The translations under genes were made by a program, and so were the position numbers. Below are positions 5,783 through 9,129 of a stretch of DNA of 9,129 nucleotides, piece by piece. A model generated the notes under the pieces. That model was not told the DNA's origin, did not search any database, and saw nothing but the letters and a program-made list of their open reading frames with translations. Source of the stretch: Ilumatobacteraceae bacterium (lineage in GTDB: Bacteria > Actinomycetota > Acidimicrobiia > Acidimicrobiales > Ilumatobacteraceae); the NCBI GenBank assembly GCA_016650435.1, contig JAENVT010000091.1:1-9129 (forward strand). Reading direction: 5' to 3'. Position 1 is the first letter of the stretch. The number at the start of each line of letters is the position of its first letter.

Positions 5783-5788
5783 TACGTT
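5783..5788 (+). promoter_or_regulatory. Possible -10 element for the NfeD-SPFH operon (TACGTT)
   Basis: TACGTT fits TANNNT and lies 18 nt before the NfeD ATG, with a weak GAAGG in between that could serve as ribosome binding site. A TTGTTT lies 12 nt upstream, which is too close for a normal -35. This is a weak call, made because a new transcription unit must start between the hairpin and 5807. Confidence 0.25.
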
Positions 5789-5806
5789 TGTCGAAGGTCG
5801 GTGCGT

Positions 5807-6286
5807 ATGATTTCGTCGGAGGTGGCTTTTGTGGCCCTCGTGTGGATCGTGTTGTGTGTGGTGCTCATCGGGGTCGAGTTACATCACCTTGCGTTCTTCG
5901 CCATGTTCGGTGCTGCTGGTTCGGCTGCGGCGGCGGCGATCGCAGTCGCCGCACCGTCCCATGTGCTCGTTCAGACCTGCGTAGCCGTCGGCGTCTCAGC
6001 CGCCGGCGTGGCGTTCGTACGGCCGCAGATGAGCGAGGCGTTCGCCCGGCGCGGTCCCGGCACGGCGATCCGCGGCGTGCATGGTGGCCTCATCGGTGCA
6101 CGGGGATTGACGGTCGACGAAGTCAAGGTCGATGCGAGTGGCCACGTTCGGCTGCTCGGCGAGACCTGGCTCGCCGTGACCGCAGACGGATCTTTGATAC
6201 CGCCTTCGACAGCCGTGATCGTCACGAATGTCGTTGGCACAACTCTGACGGTGAGAGCCGCAGAAGAATATTGGGAGCTCACATGA
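5807..6286 (+). CDS. NfeD-family membrane protein (short form)
   Basis: A 159-aa short-form NfeD protein, the usual membrane partner of SPFH proteins. Three hydrophobic segments are visible, at about residues 6-28 (VAFVALVWIVLCVVLIGVEL), 30-49 and 53-71. A soluble C-terminal domain follows (about 92-157) with the NfeD OB-fold pattern: LIGARGLT, then LLGETWLAV, then VIVTNVVGTTLTV. There is no ClpP-like protease domain as in long NfeD proteins. The ATG at 5807 is chosen because it places the first membrane segment near the N-terminus; an upstream frame to 5765 adds nothing family-like. Its TGA overlaps the ATG of the SPFH gene (ATGA at 6283-6286), so translation of the two is coupled. Together they probably organise membrane microdomains; the exact role is not known from sequence. 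Confidence 0.9.
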   Translation: MISSEVAFVALVWIVLCVVLIGVELHHLAFFAMFGAAGSAAAAAIAVAAPSHVLVQTCVAVGVSAAGVAFVRPQMSEAFARRGPGTAIRGVHGGLIGARGLTVDEVKVDASGHVRLLGETWLAVTADGSLIPPSTAVIVTNVVGTTLTVRAAEEYWELT

Positions 6287-7218
6287 TTGCGTTGGGTAGC
6301 GGAACGATCGGCGCACTGTTTGCCGCCGGTCTCATCGTCGTGATCCTGCTCTTCATGCTGCAAAAGATGGTCAACATCGTGCAGCAGGGAGAGGTCGGGG
6401 TCGTCAAACGTCTCGGGGAATACCGCAAGACCCACGAGCCGGGCCTGGTCATCATCGGGCCATTCATCGATTCGCTACAGCGAGTCGACATGCGCGAGAT
6501 CCCGGTGCCGGGCGATCGGCAAGAGGTCATCACCAAGGACAACGTCGTTGTCACGGTGAACGCAACGATCTTCACCCAGATCGTCGATGCCAAGCAGGCA
6601 TTGTTCAGCGTCGCCAACTTCGGCATCGCCATCGACGCGCTGGCGCGCACCGCGCTACGTTCGGTCATCGGGACGCTGTCGCTCGACGAGGCCTTGTCTG
6701 AACGCGAGCGCATCAACACCGACGTGCAATCACAGATGGAAGCCGTCACCGACAAGTGGGGCATTCGCATCGCCCGCATCGAGATCGTCGAGATCACACC
6801 GCCACCGAAGATCCTCGAGGCGTTGGCTCTGCAGAAGCAGGCCGATCAGGAGAAGCGAGCAAAGATCCTGCAGTCAGAGGGCAACCAGCAATCGGCGATC
6901 AACATCGCTGATGGCGCGGCCAAGGCTGCGATCCGCGGCGCCGAGGGCGAACGAGCCTCGGCGATCTTGCGCGCTGAAGGTAACCGGCAGGCATACATCC
7001 TCGAAGCAGAGGGACGGGCAGAGGCCATTGCCAGCGTGTACAACGCGATCCGTGCCGCCAACCCGGATCCTTCGCTGATCGCGATCCTGCAGCTCGACAC
7101 GCTGGCCAAGTTTGCTGAGAGCGACAACACCAAGATCGTGGTGCCGTTCGAAAGCGCCGCTCTACTCGGTGCAGCGCAGGCGCTGAAGTCCGTGCTCGGC
7201 GCCGTGCCAGAAGCCTGA
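6283..7218 (+). CDS. SPFH-domain protein (stomatin/paraslipin family)
   Basis: A 311-aa membrane-anchored SPFH (stomatin/prohibitin/flotillin/HflKC) protein, most like bacterial paraslipins and QmcA. It has one N-terminal membrane segment at about residues 8-26 (TIGALFAAGLIVVILLFML). The SPFH domain follows, with QGEVGVVKRLGEY, the PGL turn, ITKDNVVVTVNATIF and the family hallmark of ALARTALRSVIG leading into the LSERERIN box. It ends in an Ala/Glu/Lys-rich coiled coil (about residues 180-245) and an LDTLAKFAES segment. These proteins oligomerise into membrane scaffolds that affect proteases and lipid domains; they are not enzymes. GGGAG lies 5 nt before the ATG. The start overlaps the NfeD stop, as in many bacterial NfeD-SPFH operons. 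Length and motifs are complete. Confidence 0.94.
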   Translation: MIALGSGTIGALFAAGLIVVILLFMLQKMVNIVQQGEVGVVKRLGEYRKTHEPGLVIIGPFIDSLQRVDMREIPVPGDRQEVITKDNVVVTVNATIFTQIVDAKQALFSVANFGIAIDALARTALRSVIGTLSLDEALSERERINTDVQSQMEAVTDKWGIRIARIEIVEITPPPKILEALALQKQADQEKRAKILQSEGNQQSAINIADGAAKAAIRGAEGERASAILRAEGNRQAYILEAEGRAEAIASVYNAIRAANPDPSLIAILQLDTLAKFAESDNTKIVVPFESAALLGAAQALKSVLGAVPEA

Positions 7219-7364
7219 CCCCTACCCTGCTTTCGCCGGCGCTGGGCGCAACTACCTTTTGGCTTACGGCCGATCGGTGAGCAGCCGATATACATCTCGT
7301 GGACAGCTCCGCGTTGCCGACCATCAACCCTGCGTTGGCGCGCATCCGTCATACTTCAACACAG

Positions 7365-8243
7365 ATGTTGTGCAACAGGGCGGGCACGGACTCCACACTC
7401 GCAGCGACGGTCGCGTCGATCACTCGCACAACCAATTGGCAGCTGATCGATGAGTTGCCGCTGAGGTTCGATTCACATCATCCGCAGGGCATGGCCAGAC
7501 TCGGTTCGACGTGGTGGATCTCCACCGTCGACAAGGACGATCGCCGTGGTCTCGTCATGGGCGCCGACAGCCGCGGAAACCTCATCGAACAAGTCGCGGT
7601 CGGCGACAGCCGGCACTATCACCCCGGCGGAATGGATTTCGACGGCACCGCCTTCTGGATCCCGTGCGCGGAATATCGACCCGACTCGACGTCGAGCGTG
7701 TACCGGCTGCAACCGGGCGAGGCGCCACAATGTGTGTTCGTCGTCGACGACCATGTCGGTGCCATGGCGCGGTGCGGCGCGGACGGCGACCTCGTTGGCT
7801 GGTCGTGGGGATCGCGTCGGTTCTACCGGTGGTCGGTCGACGGTCAACTCCAGACGGCACGTGTCAACCCAGGGTTCTTCGTCGATCACCAGGACTGTCA
7901 GTGGCTAGACACGGGTCATCTTCTGTGTGGCGGAGTCGCCGAGGTTGGCCTCGCGTCCGGGCCTGGCTGGCTCGGTGGGCTCGGTCTGCTCGACGTCAAC
8001 AGCATGCAGATGGAGCGCGAGGTCCCGTTCCCGATCTACTCGGCGGCTTCAGGCCGCGTGGCAACGCACAATCCGTTGTGGGCGGAAACTCGCGGCGGCC
8101 AGCTGATCGTGCACCTGCTGCCCGACGATGGCATGAGCACGATCCTTTCTTATGCGACGCCGTTGCTCGACGGTAGGGCGAACGTCGATCGCTCGGCTTC
8201 GGATCGCTTCGATCGTGTCGGCTCGTCGATCACTTCGTCGTAG
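7365..8243 (+). CDS. DUF6454-type hypothetical protein (beta-propeller-like)
   Basis: About 292 aa. The pattern matches proteins I recall as DUF6454: HHPQGMARL near the N-terminus, YHPGGMDFDG then FWIPCAEYRPDS, SWGSRRFYRW and DHQDCQWL. Repeated Trp/Gly-rich strand motifs suggest a beta-propeller or similar all-beta fold; function is unknown. There is no signal peptide or membrane segment. The start is uncertain. The ATG at 7365 is chosen as the closest start before the first conserved part (RTTNWQLIDELPLRF). A GTG at 7299 would add 22 residues, and neither has a clear Shine-Dalgarno. The 3' end, after the last family-like strand (about STILSYATP), overlaps the converging glycosyltransferase gene by 94 nt, so the last 20-30 residues may be a poorly constrained tail. 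The 146 nt between the SPFH stop and this start hold no other gene. Confidence 0.72.
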   Translation: MLCNRAGTDSTLAATVASITRTTNWQLIDELPLRFDSHHPQGMARLGSTWWISTVDKDDRRGLVMGADSRGNLIEQVAVGDSRHYHPGGMDFDGTAFWIPCAEYRPDSTSSVYRLQPGEAPQCVFVVDDHVGAMARCGADGDLVGWSWGSRRFYRWSVDGQLQTARVNPGFFVDHQDCQWLDTGHLLCGGVAEVGLASGPGWLGGLGLLDVNSMQMEREVPFPIYSAASGRVATHNPLWAETRGGQLIVHLLPDDGMSTILSYATPLLDGRANVDRSASDRFDRVGSSITSS

Positions 8244-9129
8244 AGCCGAGCGAACGCCCGGGCTGACGAGGCCCACGAATAGTGCTCGCGAACGAACTGT
8301 GCGCTGCGCCGACCACGCTCCCCGCGCATTGGATGATCCGACACGGCCTCGGCGAGTGCCCTCGCCGTCGCCGCGACATCGTCGGGCGGTACGAGCCAGC
8401 CGGTGGGATGGTCGGCGTCGACGTTGACGAACGAGAGTGGTCCCCCGGTGCTTGTGGCGATCGTCGGGATCCCCGTCGCCATCGCCTCGAGATAGACGAG
8501 TCCGAACGGTTCGTCGACCGAGGGAGCGGCGAAGACGTCGCTGCAGTTCAAGATGTCGGACAGCTCGTCGTGATCTCGCCATCCGGCGAAGAAAACGCCC
8601 TCCGCACCGAGCCGCCGAACGGTGTCGAACGGGTGCTCGCCCTCCCACTCGCACGGGTATCCACCCGTGACGACCAGCACCGAGCGGCATTCCGTTGTGG
8701 ATCGCATGATGTGATGCGCCTCGATCAGCAGCTGCAATCGCTTGAATTTCATGAACCGGCCGGCGAACAACACCACCGGCACCGGTTGCCCGTCGGCATC
8801 GATGAAGGCCGAGAGATCGGCAAGGTCATACCGGATCGAGCCCCCTGATTCGCCGGGGCGCCATCCCCGCGGATCGTCGACGAGCCAGCGCTTCCACATG
8901 GCGAGCCGCTTAGTTGGCGTGTAGGCCCGCGGCGAGAAGAGATCGGTGTCGACGCCGCTCGCAATCCTGGCCACGCGAGTCTGATCGACTGGAAGCAGCA
9001 CTTGCGCCAGCTGTTCGTCGAGCGACCCGACCACGACGACGCGGGCGGAATTTGCTGCCTACCTCCGCATCCGCCCGATCCACTGATCGCTGTACGCCCC
9101 TGCGCCGGCGGCGATCGGTCCAACCTGCA
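8150..9129 (-). pseudogene. GT4 glycosyltransferase interrupted by an in-frame amber codon (partial)
   Basis: A GT-B fold, family-4-type glycosyltransferase that moves a sugar from a nucleotide sugar. The visible part is the linker and C-terminal Rossmann domain: IASGVDTDLFSPRA, the phosphate-binding segment VVLFAGRFMKFKR, and the E-x7-E donor-site motif EPFGLVYLEAMATG. TGWLVPPDD and a C-terminal helix follow. An uninterrupted frame starts only at a GTG (9034), which would lack the N-terminal acceptor domain. Upstream in the same frame the sequence continues as family-like GAYSDQWIGRMRR, then TAG (9061-9059), then AANSARVVVVGS. The gene therefore extends past the right edge and carries a nonsense codon. 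TAG ends at least four other genes here, so recoding is unlikely. It could be a real mutation or a sequence error. The acceptor is unknown. Its 3' end overlaps the DUF6454-type gene tail to tail. Confidence 0.82.

Noticed and set aside
7289..7301. TATACA four bases before a GTG at 7299, as a leaderless promoter and start for the DUF6454-type gene.
   Set aside because: The spacing is shorter than in the other three cases, the last base of the hexamer is not T, and the added 22 residues show no family-like sequence. It is kept only as an alternative start.
1..9129. A defence, mobile or CRISPR system in the window.
   Set aside because: No spaced repeat array, transposase, integrase, toxin-antitoxin motif, nuclease or retron-like structure could be recognised. 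The genes look like ordinary chromosomal metabolism and membrane functions.

Overview
The window is GC-rich, densely packed bacterial DNA. It looks chromosomal and actinobacterial, and I would guess an aquatic or marine Acidimicrobiia (Ilumatobacter-like) lineage. That placement is inference. It rests on G/C-biased third codon positions, GTG starts, a pterin dehydratase-glyoxalase fusion, a DUF6454-type protein and probable leaderless promoters (TANNNT placed 6-7 nt before ATG). I see no rRNA, tRNA, insertion sequence, integrase, phage gene or CRISPR array.

Layout. (1) Bases 1-2015, leftward: a 102-aa basic hypothetical protein, an amidase-signature hydrolase and ectoine synthase (ectC, cut by the left edge). 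The gaps are only 24 and 15 nt, so this is probably one operon read from a leaderless promoter at about 2023-2028. (2) Bases 2083-2304, rightward: a divergent 73-aa acidic hypothetical protein. (3) Bases 2382-3224, leftward: an alpha/beta hydrolase, facing the small acidic gene across a hairpin at 2321-2367. (4) Bases 3257-4311, rightward: a VanA-like Rieske oxygenase broken by a one-base frameshift near 3935-3939, followed by a 13-bp hairpin. (5) Bases 4468-5719, rightward: a pterin-4a-carbinolamine dehydratase/VOC fusion and a shortened Asp/Glu racemase-like protein, ending at a hairpin at 5721-5759. (6) Bases 5807-7218, rightward: a short NfeD protein and an SPFH (stomatin/paraslipin) protein with an ATGA overlap, a classic membrane-microdomain pair. 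(7) Bases 7365-8243, rightward: a DUF6454-type protein. It overlaps tail-to-tail with (8), a leftward GT4 glycosyltransferase that carries an in-frame amber codon at 9059-9061 and runs off the right edge.

How they fit together. The safest functional units are NfeD+SPFH (membrane organisation) and the amidase+ectC operon, where ectC lacks its usual upstream neighbour ectB. The dehydratase-VOC/racemase-like pair is co-transcribed but its joint role is unknown. Two otherwise well-conserved genes carry single-position lesions (a deletion and a nonsense codon). These may be real pseudogenes or errors in a draft or metagenomic assembly. I found no clear-cut new defence or mobile system. The most interesting items are the ectC context, the degenerate racemase, the shared intergenic hairpins and the leaderless promoter pattern.
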